64,000 nt of DNA, from positions 1,257,478 to 1,321,477 of the forward strand of contig NZ_KE557306.1 in assembly GCF_000442275.2 (NCBI RefSeq), given 5' to 3'. The stretch comes from Litoreibacter arenae DSM 19593. Lineage in GTDB: Bacteria > Pseudomonadota > Alphaproteobacteria > Rhodobacterales > Rhodobacteraceae. This document shows positions 26,169-35,009 of the stretch, in pieces. The position numbers and the translations under genes were made by a program. The notes beneath the pieces were generated by a model. It worked only from the letters and a program-made list of their open reading frames with translations, was not told where the DNA came from and did no database searches. Numbering within the stretch: the first letter of the stretch is position 1; each line of letters begins with the position of its first letter.

Positions 26169-27212
26169 ATGCACAGCCCCGCCGCCGACATCGCCCGCCG
26201 CCTTGCCGAAGATGCCGAGGCCGTCTGCCGCCACTACCTTACGAACGGGCGCAAACAGGGCCGCTACTGGATCGTAGGCGATGTGCAGAACACACCGGGC
26301 CGCAGCCTCTACGTTCGGCTGACCGGTCCGAACTCCGGCCTTGGTGCGGCTGGCAAGTGGACCGATTCCGCAACCGGGCAGCACGGGGACCTTCTGGACC
26401 TGATCGCCCTGAACATGGGTATCACCACGCTGAGGGACACGCTGGACGAAGCGCGCAGGTTTCTAAGCCTGCCGCAGACGGAGAGGCATCGCGCCAACAA
26501 TTCGCCAACCTCTCGCGGCTCACCCGAGGCCGCGCGGCGGCTCTGGGCCATGGGCCGGCCGATTTCCGGCACATTGGCAGAACGCTATCTCGCAAGGCGC
26601 GGCCTCACCGGGCTGGGCCATCTCGACAGCCTCCGATTTCACCCGAACTGCTTTTACTGGCGCAAGGATCATGCGCTGACAGCCCCGCCGGAGACTTGGC
26701 CTGCCCTGCTCGCCAAGGTGACGGACCTCGATGGACGGCTCACCGGCCTGCACCGCACCTGGCTTGACCCCGCCACTGCGGACAAGGCCCCGGTCATTCC
26801 ACCGCGCAAGGCGATGGGCAATCTCCTCGGCCATGGTGTTCACATCGGCAAACCGGTCAGCGTGCTGGCCGCAGGCGAAGGGCTTGAGACCATGCTCTCC
26901 CTGCATCTGGCCCTGCCGGAGTTGCCTGCGGTGGCGGCTCTGTCCGCCAATCATCTCGCAGCCCTGCAGCTGCCCGCCGATCTTCGCAGCCTCTACATCG
27001 CCGTCGATGCCGACCCGGCAGGCCTGTCCGCCGCGGACCATCTGTCGCATCGGGCCAGACAGGCCGGGATCGACGCGATCCACCTCTCCCCCTGTCTCGG
27101 CGATTTCAATGACGATCTGCGGGCCAATGGCCGCGACGCGTTGCGCGCGCATCTGCGTCCGCAACTGGCGCCCGAGGATGCCGTGACCTTCCTCGACCAC
27201 GCCATCGATTGA
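26169..27212 (+). CDS. Toprim-domain primase-like protein
   Basis: A 347-residue protein. The N-terminal zinc-finger-like region lacks obvious cysteines, and the C-terminal Toprim domain has VLAAGEGLETMLSLHLAL (first acidic motif) and LYIAVDADPAGLSAADHL (the DxD motif). This is the DUF7146/Toprim layout common in plasmids and ICEs. It would act in priming or other DNA-strand steps of element replication. MHSPAADIARRLAED has a GGAGG ribosome site, and the longer frame overlaps the ParB-like gene. Confidence 0.82.
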   Translation: MHSPAADIARRLAEDAEAVCRHYLTNGRKQGRYWIVGDVQNTPGRSLYVRLTGPNSGLGAAGKWTDSATGQHGDLLDLIALNMGITTLRDTLDEARRFLSLPQTERHRANNSPTSRGSPEAARRLWAMGRPISGTLAERYLARRGLTGLGHLDSLRFHPNCFYWRKDHALTAPPETWPALLAKVTDLDGRLTGLHRTWLDPATADKAPVIPPRKAMGNLLGHGVHIGKPVSVLAAGEGLETMLSLHLALPELPAVAALSANHLAALQLPADLRSLYIAVDADPAGLSAADHLSHRARQAGIDAIHLSPCLGDFNDDLRANGRDALRAHLRPQLAPEDAVTFLDHAID

Positions 27213-27313
27213 CCGGGATTGGCGCAGCCGGTCAGCGCCTCCGCGATCAAAGCCACGCCTTCCGGCCCTCCGAGAGCGGGCAAAACGGAGCAGAGCCCGG
27301 ACGGGCCCGCAAC

Positions 27314-27450
27314 GGCCTTGGCCGTCCTCCGCTGCGCTCCGGTTCCACCCCATCGCGTGGGCGCGACGGGGACCCCTGAGAATGCAGACCCGTCCGGCCC
27401 CCGCTTTTCCGTTGCCCGGGAAGGCCGCGAGAGGCGCGGTCTTCGACAAC
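27314..27450 (+). repeat. Leader segment shared with the DUF736 gene, copy 1
   Basis: The 250-base gap before the DUF2493 gene carries blocks CTTGGCCGTCCTCCGCTGCG (near 27318) and GGCCGCGAGAGGCGCGG (near 27423). Near-copies lie before the DUF736 gene at 29498-29528 and 29578-29608. Both copies lie in untranslated DNA. A shared regulatory leader is inferred. Confidence 0.45.
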
Positions 27451-27463
27451 CGGAGACGACATC

Positions 27464-28390
27464 ATGACCGACACACATCTTCAAACCCGATCCTCCACCG
27501 CCGTTGTGCTCGAGGAACTGCAGCTCTACGGCTGGCGCCCCTTCACCGACGAGCCCGATCCCCGCCCCTTGCCGGAGCCCGACGCCATTCGCACCGCCGT
27601 CGTCGACATTTTCGACGCGCTCGTCTCGACGCTGTCCGACACGCGGTTGGAGCCCGACCTCGAAGACCTGCTCTGGTCCACCACGAACCTGTTTCACCGC
27701 ACATCGACGCGGATAAACCGTGAGCTCGACAGCAACGAACAGGCGCAGAAACGGGCGCAGCGCGAACAGGACGGCTCCGAGGTCCGCTCGGTCGAACTGG
27801 AAACCCTGATCGCGGAGGGCATCACGCTCATCGAGCGGCGCAATGCCTTTGAGGCAATGCGCGATCTTGCCGCCGAGGGCTTCGAGACCCATCTCGGCCA
27901 GACCTGGCATCCGCGCACGGGCAGCCATGTGAGCCACCGCGCCCTAACCGCCTCTTTGATCGACAGCCGCGATCATCTCACTGCGAAGCGCCGGGCCGAT
28001 CTGGAACCGCTCCTGCCCCAAGGCACAAAAATCGCATTCACCGGTGGGCTCGATTGCAACGATCATGCTGCCATCTGGGCTGCGCTCGACCGCGTCCACA
28101 CGAAACACGCCGACATGGTTCTGTTGCACGGCGGCGCACCGCGCGGGGCCGAACGCATCGCCGCCGCCTGGGCCGACAATCGCAGCGTGGCGCAGATCGT
28201 CTTCAAGCCCGACTGGACGCGGCACGGCAAGTCGGCCCCCTTCAAGCGCAACGACCAGTTACTCGACACCCTGCCCATCGGGCTCATCGTCTTCCCGGGC
28301 TCGGGTATCACCGAAAATCTCGCCGACAAGGCCCGCGCGATGGGCATTCCCCTCTTCGACTTCCGGCCGAAAACCGCCCCACCGGCATGA
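27464..28390 (+). CDS. DUF2493 (SLOG superfamily) protein
   Basis: A 308-residue protein. The C-terminal DUF2493/YspA-type SLOG domain covers about residues 185-305, with KIAFTGGLDCNDHAAIWAAL, LLHGGAPRGAERIAAAWA and FPGSGITENLADKARAMGIPL. SLOG folds bind nucleotides or ligands such as ADP-ribose derivatives. The N-terminal 180 residues are helical and typical of the ICE/plasmid form. It is often found beside DUF736 and Toprim genes in alphaproteobacterial elements, as here. The activity is unknown. Confidence 0.82.
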   Translation: MTDTHLQTRSSTAVVLEELQLYGWRPFTDEPDPRPLPEPDAIRTAVVDIFDALVSTLSDTRLEPDLEDLLWSTTNLFHRTSTRINRELDSNEQAQKRAQREQDGSEVRSVELETLIAEGITLIERRNAFEAMRDLAAEGFETHLGQTWHPRTGSHVSHRALTASLIDSRDHLTAKRRADLEPLLPQGTKIAFTGGLDCNDHAAIWAALDRVHTKHADMVLLHGGAPRGAERIAAAWADNRSVAQIVFKPDWTRHGKSAPFKRNDQLLDTLPIGLIVFPGSGITENLADKARAMGIPLFDFRPKTAPPA

Positions 28391-28406
28391 CCGGATTTCC
28401 GCCGAC

Positions 28407-28440
28407 GCCCGCCCCGGACTCTCCCGGGGCGGGCCGTTTT
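28407..28440 (+). terminator. Terminator after DUF2493
   Basis: GCCCGCCCCGG-loop-CCGGGGCGGGC with TTTT three bases on. It lies 17 bases past the stop. Confidence 0.8.
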
Positions 28441-28508
28441 CTGCTATGATCTGCCCGTGCCAATGGAGGAGGTGGCGGCGCGATCCTTGTTCTCGAAAGG
28501 AGTGCCTC

Positions 28509-28961
28509 ATGTTTTTCTCCACCCTCTTCACGCTGTTCGGCCTTGGTGCCCTCTGCTGGATCCTGTTCAACCTGGCCGTCTACGCCCTGCCCTTCGCGAT
28601 CGGCCTGACGTCCGGCATGTATCTGTATGAAACGGGCCAAGGCGTCTTTCTGTCGATCATTGCGGGCCTCTTCATCGGCGGCTTCGTCGCCGCTCTGGGG
28701 GAATTCGCCTTTGACCGCATCCGGTACGTTCCTCTCAAACTCGCCATCGGCCTGATCTACGCGGTCCCCGCTGGGATCGCCGGGTTTCATGCGGCAAAGG
28801 GTCTTGCCGAATTCGGCAGCGCGGGCGCTGCGACCATCATCTTCCTGTCTTGGCTGGGCGCGCTGGTCGTGGGCGGGACCGCTTGGGCGCGGGTATCGGG
28901 CTGGTCCGAGGTCAACGCCATGTCCGACCCGCATCCGCACAAGTCTTTCGACGAACACTGA
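28509..28961 (+). CDS. Four-span membrane protein of unknown function
   Basis: A 150-residue protein with four hydrophobic segments (about residues 4-36, 45-62, 76-96 and 106-126) and a polar histidine-containing tail (SDPHPHKSFDEH). The ATG at 28509 follows a GAAAGGAG ribosome site. No family is recognised. A small membrane protein in this position, between DUF2493 and DUF736, may be cargo or an entry/immunity factor. There is no further evidence. Confidence 0.6.
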   Translation: MFFSTLFTLFGLGALCWILFNLAVYALPFAIGLTSGMYLYETGQGVFLSIIAGLFIGGFVAALGEFAFDRIRYVPLKLAIGLIYAVPAGIAGFHAAKGLAEFGSAGAATIIFLSWLGALVVGGTAWARVSGWSEVNAMSDPHPHKSFDEH

Positions 28962-29622
28962 ACGCCCTGTGAAGCTTGCGCAGCAGCATGCCGTCAGTGA
29001 CTTCGTCAGCATGCCCAGCGACCGATTGAGGCAACAGCAGGTCTCGATCCTGGCCGCCACCGTAGCGTTGCGGTTGGGCAGGACCGGCTGAGCAAAGCCA
29101 GATCGCCGAAACCCAGATTGTGGCGCATGGCCCCGGTCTTGCATGCACTTGGATCGCCGGCAGACCGAACATCACGGCAGACAAACACAGACACGGCGAG
29201 AGGGGGCAATCCCGGAGTAGCGTGGCACGTCCGGGACATGCACCGTTTCCGCCTGCACGCTAGAACCTGTCTTTTGACGACGCATGCTGCCGGGATCTTG
29301 CGCGGTCCAAAGGTAGCCTGTCATCCCCTCTTCCATGGCATGACGCCACGCGTCCCTTGCGGGCCTCTCAGCGGCTGATCTGACCGGGATCGGCTGACGC
29401 CTCGACCGCCTTGGCCGCAACGGCCGGTCCGGACTTTCTTCCCCTGGCGCCCCCGAAAAGTATCGGGTCCGCCATTCCTCGCGGCACAAGAAAGACCGGC
29501 CTTGCCGTCCTCCGCTGGCGCTGCGGGCCACAGTGGCTGCGTCGGCGGATCGTCCCGGTCCTGACGATCGCCATCGAGGCCGCGAAGGGCGCGGGCTCGG
29601 ACAAGCCAAAAGGAGATATGAA
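28962..29622. other. Gene-poor stretch with shared leader
   Basis: About 660 bases with no convincing gene. Short frames on both strands match nothing and overlap one another. The last 125 bases (29498-29608) repeat the leader blocks found before DUF2493 (for example GGCCGCGAAGGGCGCGGGCT). An AGGAGA ribosome site then precedes the DUF736 start. The first part may be decayed DNA. Confidence 0.5.
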
Positions 29623-29961
29623 ATGGCCACCATCGGAACCTTCAAGAAGACCGGCAGCGAATACGTCGGAGAGATCGTCACCCTCAGCGTTCAGGCGAAA
29701 GCCGTCCGCATCGTCCCCGAGGACAGCACCCCCAACGACAACGCCCCCTCCCACCGCGTCTTCGTCGGCCGTGCCGAGATCGGCGCCGCCTGGTCCAAGC
29801 GCTCGACCGAGGGCCGCGACTACCTGAGCCTCAAGCTCGACGACCCGAGCTTCACCCAGCCGATCTACGCCAACCTCTTCGACGACACGGTGATCGAAGG
29901 CGGCGAAGAGACCTTCAGCCTCATCTGGTCGCGCCCCAACACCCGCCGCAACGGCGACTGA
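29623..29961 (+). CDS. DUF736 family protein
   Basis: A 112-residue protein matching DUF736: MATIGTFKKTGSEYVGEIVTLSV, SHRVFVGRAEIGAAWSK and DYLSLKLDDPSFTQPIYANLF. The family is widespread on alphaproteobacterial plasmids and ICEs and has no established activity. A strong AGGAGATATGAAATG start region precedes it. An inverted repeat just after the stop probably ends the transcript. It is the last backbone gene before the minus-strand cargo. Confidence 0.88.
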   Translation: MATIGTFKKTGSEYVGEIVTLSVQAKAVRIVPEDSTPNDNAPSHRVFVGRAEIGAAWSKRSTEGRDYLSLKLDDPSFTQPIYANLFDDTVIEGGEETFSLIWSRPNTRRNGD

Positions 29962-29971
29962 CAGCAGACCG

Positions 29972-30038
29972 CCCCGCCCAGGATCGCCGGGCGGGGTGAC
30001 CTTTACTCATCTTGTACTGACCGCGAGCGACTCGCGGT
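29972..30038 (+). terminator. Two inverted repeats after DUF736
   Basis: CCCCGCCC-loop-GGGCGGGG (29972-29996) lies ten bases past the stop but has no T-run. A second perfect hairpin, ACCGCGAG-CGA-CTCGCGGT, lies at 30020-30038. They sit between convergent genes (DUF736 and the SIR2 gene). The rest of the gap to 30180 shows nothing. Confidence 0.5.
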
Positions 30039-30180
30039 TATACTTGACCGCAACGGGTCCGGCCCAAACCAGCCACTCCACCTCAGTCTATGATTCTGCA
30101 GTCGCAGCCCGCATTGCGGACTTTCGCTACAACGTAATGGTGCCGCCAGTGATCCGGCGAAGCCGACATTCAAAGCTTAG

Positions 30181-33100
30181 TCATCTTGAATTCCAGCGCC
30201 TGTTCAACTCCACCCACCTAGGATCCACTCGAAGTGATGGATCCGCAACAGCAATGCGCTCGATGGTTGCGTCTATCTCGTAGGGCCAAATGTTCGCGTC
30301 TTCGGGAAGGGCCAAGTGCAGGATTTCAAGTACGCGCTCTGGGTACTTGTCGACTATGTTCCCTTCACCACGCCGGATAGAAGGCAACATGATTTGATCG
30401 CGCTCGATCTTGCTGATCAAAGGCAATATCGCGTCTGAAATTGCGATGAAACTATCTTCATCGGAGAACGCAAGTTCGATCAGGCGCGCCGAATTGTGGG
30501 GGGTCCGGGCAGCTTTTTGAATGGGCCAGACCTGGCGTAGAAAACGTTCTCGGAGCGGCTTCCAATGCTCTCCACTCTCGCCGTCCTCTTTGCTCCACCG
30601 CTCAAGCTGCCACAATACGCGCGAGCGAAAACGATCCCCCGCGTCGAACAAAACCTTGCGGAACTCATCGTCAGAAACGCGCTCCGCGCCCGTCTTTGGA
30701 TCTGGGCGCCCCCAGCTTGCCAGCACCAGTCCGGCTAGCTTGTCACGGTTGCTCCGCTCCTCGTAGGTCTGACCAGCAGCCTTCGCAAGCAAATGCGGCT
30801 TCAAGACTTGAAACAATTCAAAGTTTGGCAGGTTGCGCGCACCCCATAGATAGCCGGTCCACCAGGCTTCTAAGGTTTCAGCGTTGTTTGTTTTCAGGAC
30901 AGAAAGAAGCTTCTCTTGCGTCCACCTGGAATCGACGTAGTGGAACCAGTTCAAGTGATAGCTAAAAAAGACCAGGGCGAAACGGCCATTGTCGCCGGGC
31001 AACGCCAAAGCGCGCTCAACCATTACACTCCATTCAGCGGGTAGTCCTTGGTTTTGCTCAAGGCTCTGGCGGCGCGGATCGTGATACAATGCTTGGGCAA
31101 TTTTTCCCGCAGGCGAGTTTAGAGCTTCTGTCGCCCAATCAGGATCGCGATTTCCGCGAACAACACCAGAACCGCCCGCATCTGGATTGTCGCTCATGAA
31201 ATCGAGCAGGCGCGTAGCCAACCGCTCAAAGATAGGCACACATGCTTCGGGGAGATTTTCAGAAGTTGAAAGAAACCATTCGGACACAGGGTATACGATA
31301 TCCTTCAATTCGTCGTGTCCCGCCGAGATGACAAGTTCGGCTATAAAGTTCTTTAAGCGGCTATTGTCGTCTTTTCGGTTCTCCGAATGCAGAAAGCGCC
31401 GCCAAGCCCATTCCGGGTACCCGCCGCGCTTGGCTTCCAGCCGCAACGCAGAAAGCGCCATGATCGGATGTCTCGCGCACAAACCCGCGAATGGATCGTA
31501 GTCAACGAGTGCCAGCCCGGTTCTTCCGCCGATTTCCTTTGCTTTTGCCAGTACGTTGGATAGTGGCTCTGACAGAAGACCGCTATGCTCTGTTTCGGTA
31601 CGAACCGATCCGCCACGGCTTTCCCACGAACGATCAGCGTTTTCGGCATGTTCCGGTGACCAATCGGGGGCCGCGTTTTGAAGCCGTCTAATTTCTTCGT
31701 CGTAATTGACGTTCAGGTTGCATCCCTTCGAACGCAGCCAATGAAGGCGTTCGGCAATGCTCCAAGCCTTCCGCTGCACGAATTCGTGCTCTGGTTCATT
31801 TTCCCAACGTTCCCGGCCCTCTAGGATACGCGCTTCGATCCGTTTTGTTACGGGAATTGGCAATGTTCCCCAACGCTCTTGCAAAGTAAGCAACAGGTCG
31901 CGTTGGTGTCGGATGTTCCAAAACGCATCCCGGCTAACCAATTCAAAGAACTGATTAAAAGCTTCGTTGGGAACAAGCGTTTCGAACCGGCTTGCCCATA
32001 TCCGCAACCGGGCAAACACGTTGTCGTCGTCTGTGGGCCATGTCGAAGTTTCCCTTCGTGCTTGCTCAATATCCAGTTCCGCAAGCCGTTCGAACAGAGC
32101 GGCATAGGACAACACAGCACCAGTAAAACCTTCCTTGCGTGCGTAGTCGCTTATGTCTGGGTCGTCCGAAGGCATGATTGGCGGAATGTCCAGCCATCTG
32201 TAGTGTCCACGCTCAGTCTCCAGCTGAATTCCAATGTCCAGATTGCGCTTCAAGGCCGAAACCACATCGGGTAACCAATCATCCGGTATGTCGATTTCGG
32301 GGCTGTCTTCTGTGCAGGCCACATCCAGAAGGATCAAATCGCCAAGGCCCGTTTCTTCATCGGCCTGTGGTGCCACTGAAGAGCGGAAATAGTTGTGTCC
32401 TGCCGTCATACGTGGCCGCGAAAGCTTCTCGTACTTTCGAAACGTTATACTGTTCCAGTCCACGACTTTGGTTTCATTCGCAAAGCGGTACCAATCAAGG
32501 CGGTCTGCGTCTGCTCCGGATCGCCAGTGGTCGAAAAGATAGTGCCAAGCTTGGAGAATGTGCGGAGCACAATCGGCGTCGGCCCTTTCCAAGTTCCATC
32601 GAATCCGTTGCTGAATGCCGCCGTGCAGGCCGCTTTGCCGTGCGCCCCACCATACGGCAGCATTTTGATTGGCGACCTTTCCAACCCAAAGCCCAAGAAT
32701 ACCGATCCTATCTGGCAATTGCCCTGCGTAGAGGGACTGGCCACCGCGCATTGGCGTAATTTGTTCGTCCCGCAGTTCCAGTCGGTCTCGACGGTTGAGC
32801 GCAAACGCATCCCACGCAGTCGTTGGAGTTTCGCGTTTTGCATAGTGGTCGTCCGGGGGAATGGGCGCAGGCACAATGTCGCTTGCCAGCCCATACAGAG
32901 CGAACGGATTGGCTTCGTATCCGATTTCATCTTTTTTCGGCTTTGCATAACGAATTGCCGGATCAAAGACACATAGCCAAGTTGCGGGCGCAGGCGGATC
33001 ACTTTCAAGGAATTTGCGCGCACCCTCCTTCGTAGAAACCAAGTGCGCGACTTGTTCGCGTTCGAAGGGCGAAAGGGTTTCGGGGCCGTACTGGGCCATC

Positions 33101-34032
33101 GCTATGGTCTTTTCCTGCCAACCTTCCGGGTCTTTGGCGCGCCGAGCCCACTCCTCAAGGGTATCCCACAAGTTTGCGTAGTCGTCCTTGGAGAACGGGA
33201 TTGCGGTCACACCCTTGTGCTCCCAGCGGGACGTCGCATCGTCCGCGTCACCCGACTGAAAGGCGTAGACCTCATCCAACCGTCCGTTTGATTTGTTCAG
33301 GGCCTCCAACAGATATTGTACTGGAGGGTCGTCCGCGTTGTAGCCAACGAACACCACGGAATAGCGATCGATCACATCTTTGAAGAAGCGGGTTGCCCAA
33401 CCTTCTGCAAGGTATGCACGCCCGAATTCAGCGCTCGACAAAACGAACCCATCGCCCTCAGCCCCATCGTAGTCACGCGTCGCACGGCCATGCAGATAGA
33501 CGATCCCATGCAAGTCCCCCGGTCTTGCCGGGTCGGGTAGCCTTGGCGGCTGCCACGCCTCCAATCCTCGCCCGCAATCATCAAACAATCGGTCAAAGTT
33601 GGTCGTGACTAGCTTCGTTACACCATCCTTGGTCGTGGCAAGGTCCAGCAGAATTTCATGTGCCGACAGGTCCACACCCTTCTCAGGGTCGAAATCCTTC
33701 ACCTTTTTGGGATCAAGCGCTTGCGCAACCGCGGATACAATGTCCCTTTCGAGGAAGTCGCGCTCAAGTAGGCCGAAAACGCGGTCGGCTGAAATCAAAC
33801 CCGGAACGCCGGTCTGCTTTTCCACTCTATTAATTTCGGCGAGAACCTTCGCGGCAAGAGAGTCGTCTTCGACGCGCAATGCGTTCAGAACGTCTTTCGA
33901 TAAGCCCCCGAAATCCGGCAGATTCGCTTTCGCCCGTGAAACACCCGCACCACAGAAAAATACGACTCGGCCTTCATCCAGGGCCAGAAGCAATTCATCT
34001 GGTATGTCCGGGCCATCTTCAATGAACTGCAC
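30181..34032 (-). CDS. SIR2-domain protein with long C-terminal (DUF4020-like) region
   Basis: A 1283-residue single-gene candidate defence protein. The N-terminal 250 residues form a SIR2-like NAD-binding domain: FCGAGVSRAKANLPDFGGL (about 27-44), VTTNFDRLFDD (about 142-152), YLHGRA with the catalytic-position His181, and FVGYNADDPPVQYLLE (about 228-243). The remaining thousand residues are helical and resemble SIR2-associated DUF4020 proteins. SIR2 enzymes in bacterial defence deplete NAD+ when phage is sensed. That role is inferred by family here. GC content is clearly lower than the ICE backbone, so it was acquired separately. Confidence 0.78.
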   Translation of the reverse strand: MQFIEDGPDIPDELLLALDEGRVVFFCGAGVSRAKANLPDFGGLSKDVLNALRVEDDSLAAKVLAEINRVEKQTGVPGLISADRVFGLLERDFLERDIVSAVAQALDPKKVKDFDPEKGVDLSAHEILLDLATTKDGVTKLVTTNFDRLFDDCGRGLEAWQPPRLPDPARPGDLHGIVYLHGRATRDYDGAEGDGFVLSSAEFGRAYLAEGWATRFFKDVIDRYSVVFVGYNADDPPVQYLLEALNKSNGRLDEVYAFQSGDADDATSRWEHKGVTAIPFSKDDYANLWDTLEEWARRAKDPEGWQEKTIAMAQYGPETLSPFEREQVAHLVSTKEGARKFLESDPPAPATWLCVFDPAIRYAKPKKDEIGYEANPFALYGLASDIVPAPIPPDDHYAKRETPTTAWDAFALNRRDRLELRDEQITPMRGGQSLYAGQLPDRIGILGLWVGKVANQNAAVWWGARQSGLHGGIQQRIRWNLERADADCAPHILQAWHYLFDHWRSGADADRLDWYRFANETKVVDWNSITFRKYEKLSRPRMTAGHNYFRSSVAPQADEETGLGDLILLDVACTEDSPEIDIPDDWLPDVVSALKRNLDIGIQLETERGHYRWLDIPPIMPSDDPDISDYARKEGFTGAVLSYAALFERLAELDIEQARRETSTWPTDDDNVFARLRIWASRFETLVPNEAFNQFFELVSRDAFWNIRHQRDLLLTLQERWGTLPIPVTKRIEARILEGRERWENEPEHEFVQRKAWSIAERLHWLRSKGCNLNVNYDEEIRRLQNAAPDWSPEHAENADRSWESRGGSVRTETEHSGLLSEPLSNVLAKAKEIGGRTGLALVDYDPFAGLCARHPIMALSALRLEAKRGGYPEWAWRRFLHSENRKDDNSRLKNFIAELVISAGHDELKDIVYPVSEWFLSTSENLPEACVPIFERLATRLLDFMSDNPDAGGSGVVRGNRDPDWATEALNSPAGKIAQALYHDPRRQSLEQNQGLPAEWSVMVERALALPGDNGRFALVFFSYHLNWFHYVDSRWTQEKLLSVLKTNNAETLEAWWTGYLWGARNLPNFELFQVLKPHLLAKAAGQTYEERSNRDKLAGLVLASWGRPDPKTGAERVSDDEFRKVLFDAGDRFRSRVLWQLERWSKEDGESGEHWKPLRERFLRQVWPIQKAARTPHNSARLIELAFSDEDSFIAISDAILPLISKIERDQIMLPSIRRGEGNIVDKYPERVLEILHLALPEDANIWPYEIDATIERIAVADPSLRVDPRWVELNRRWNSR

Positions 34033-34218
34033 TAGTCAACCCGCCCATTTCTCTTTCAGGTTGCCTATCAAAGCGTGCTTCGTTCTGCAATTGAGATCGG
34101 CTCTCCGTGAAAACAACAAAGCTGTCATGTCCGCTTTTCCATGGGCTGCTTTTCACTTTGTAAATGCAGCGAATGTCCGGATCCCGCCCTTCGAGGCCGA
34201 GCTCGCAGTACCAAGGTT

Positions 34219-34524
34219 CTATCTATTCCAGTATTTTGCAATGTCAGGCTCTTCACCATTCTCAAACGCGAACCTGTAAACATCCTCGAAGAAACGACGA
34301 GCGACGTCGCCATTCTTTGCAGTACAGCTTGTTGCAGCATGAAATTCAGCCAGTCCCAGCCTATGTTCGCTCAACAAGAACGCCATATCTGTTTTAGCTT
34401 TTTCTTGATCCAGAGTAGGCATTGAAGCCAAATCCTCTAACAACTGTTCGGGATCGTAAACATTTGCATTGAAGTACACGAGTAGAAAAGAAATATCACT
34501 ATAATGAGGTTGATGCAAAGTCAT
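34219..34524 (-). CDS. Small hypothetical protein, possible immunity or partner
   Basis: A 101-residue acidic soluble protein (MTLHQPHYSDISFLLVYFNA...YWNR) with no recognised family. It lies between the putative effector immunity gene and the SIR2 gene, on the same strand, with 165-190 base gaps on both sides. The composition and size would suit an immunity protein. A partner of the SIR2 protein is the alternative. Upstream of the SIR2 start, 34164-34189 holds a motif (TGCAGCGAATGTC) that recurs at 38241. Confidence 0.5.
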   Translation of the reverse strand: MTLHQPHYSDISFLLVYFNANVYDPEQLLEDLASMPTLDQEKAKTDMAFLLSEHRLGLAEFHAATSCTAKNGDVARRFFEDVYRFAFENGEEPDIAKYWNR

Positions 34525-34688
34525 GTTAGCTCCGATGTATCAAGGATTGGGGTACATGGAAATAAGACGGACATTTCTGCCTTCTTTTCTAAATACCGCT
34601 ACAATTTTTGCATCAAAACCAAATACCGTAGGGTTGTCGTGCAGGTCATAAACCTTCAAACGTCTTTGAAAGTTATATCCAAACGCTT

Positions 34689-35009
34689 TTACAATAAAAT
34701 TTCACCAACGTCGGGTTGCGGCTTGTTCGGATCAACAACAAAAAGTGCTAGTGACCTAAGAAATTCTCGTGCGGCAATTTCATCGCGAACATCGTCACCA
34801 ATACGCTGACCTAACCATTCTGCAACCTTGTTCTCCGAACTGACTAGAGCATGTAACTCGTGTTCAACGTCTCGCCTGTCGCGATCTGTCCAACCGTTCA
34901 TATATGCGTGGGCATCGGGCTCTTCTTGATCAGGCTCCAGAGTTTCTGGATGAAAGGCGCCCAAAAGAGTGCGTAGACGGGTAGATATAGGGAACGTGTC
35001 GCTGATCAT
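34689..35009 (-). CDS. Putative immunity protein for the adjacent effector
   Basis: A 106-residue acidic protein with helical stretches (DRDRRDVEHELHALVSSENKVAEWLGQRIGDD). Its start overlaps the stop of the large effector gene by four bases (ATGA), the arrangement expected of a toxin and its cognate immunity protein. No family is recognised. Confidence 0.6.
   Translation of the reverse strand: MISDTFPISTRLRTLLGAFHPETLEPDQEEPDAHAYMNGWTDRDRRDVEHELHALVSSENKVAEWLGQRIGDDVRDEIAAREFLRSLALFVVDPNKPQPDVGEILL

Noticed and set aside
23858-26191. A 777-codon minus-strand frame opposite the ParB-like gene
   Set aside because: Shadow frame; the ParB motifs and the structured leader are on the plus strand.
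28980-29270. Possible decayed gene on the minus strand (for example 28912-29184)
   Set aside because: Several overlapping frames exist but none shows a recognisable motif or a good start, so no gene is called.
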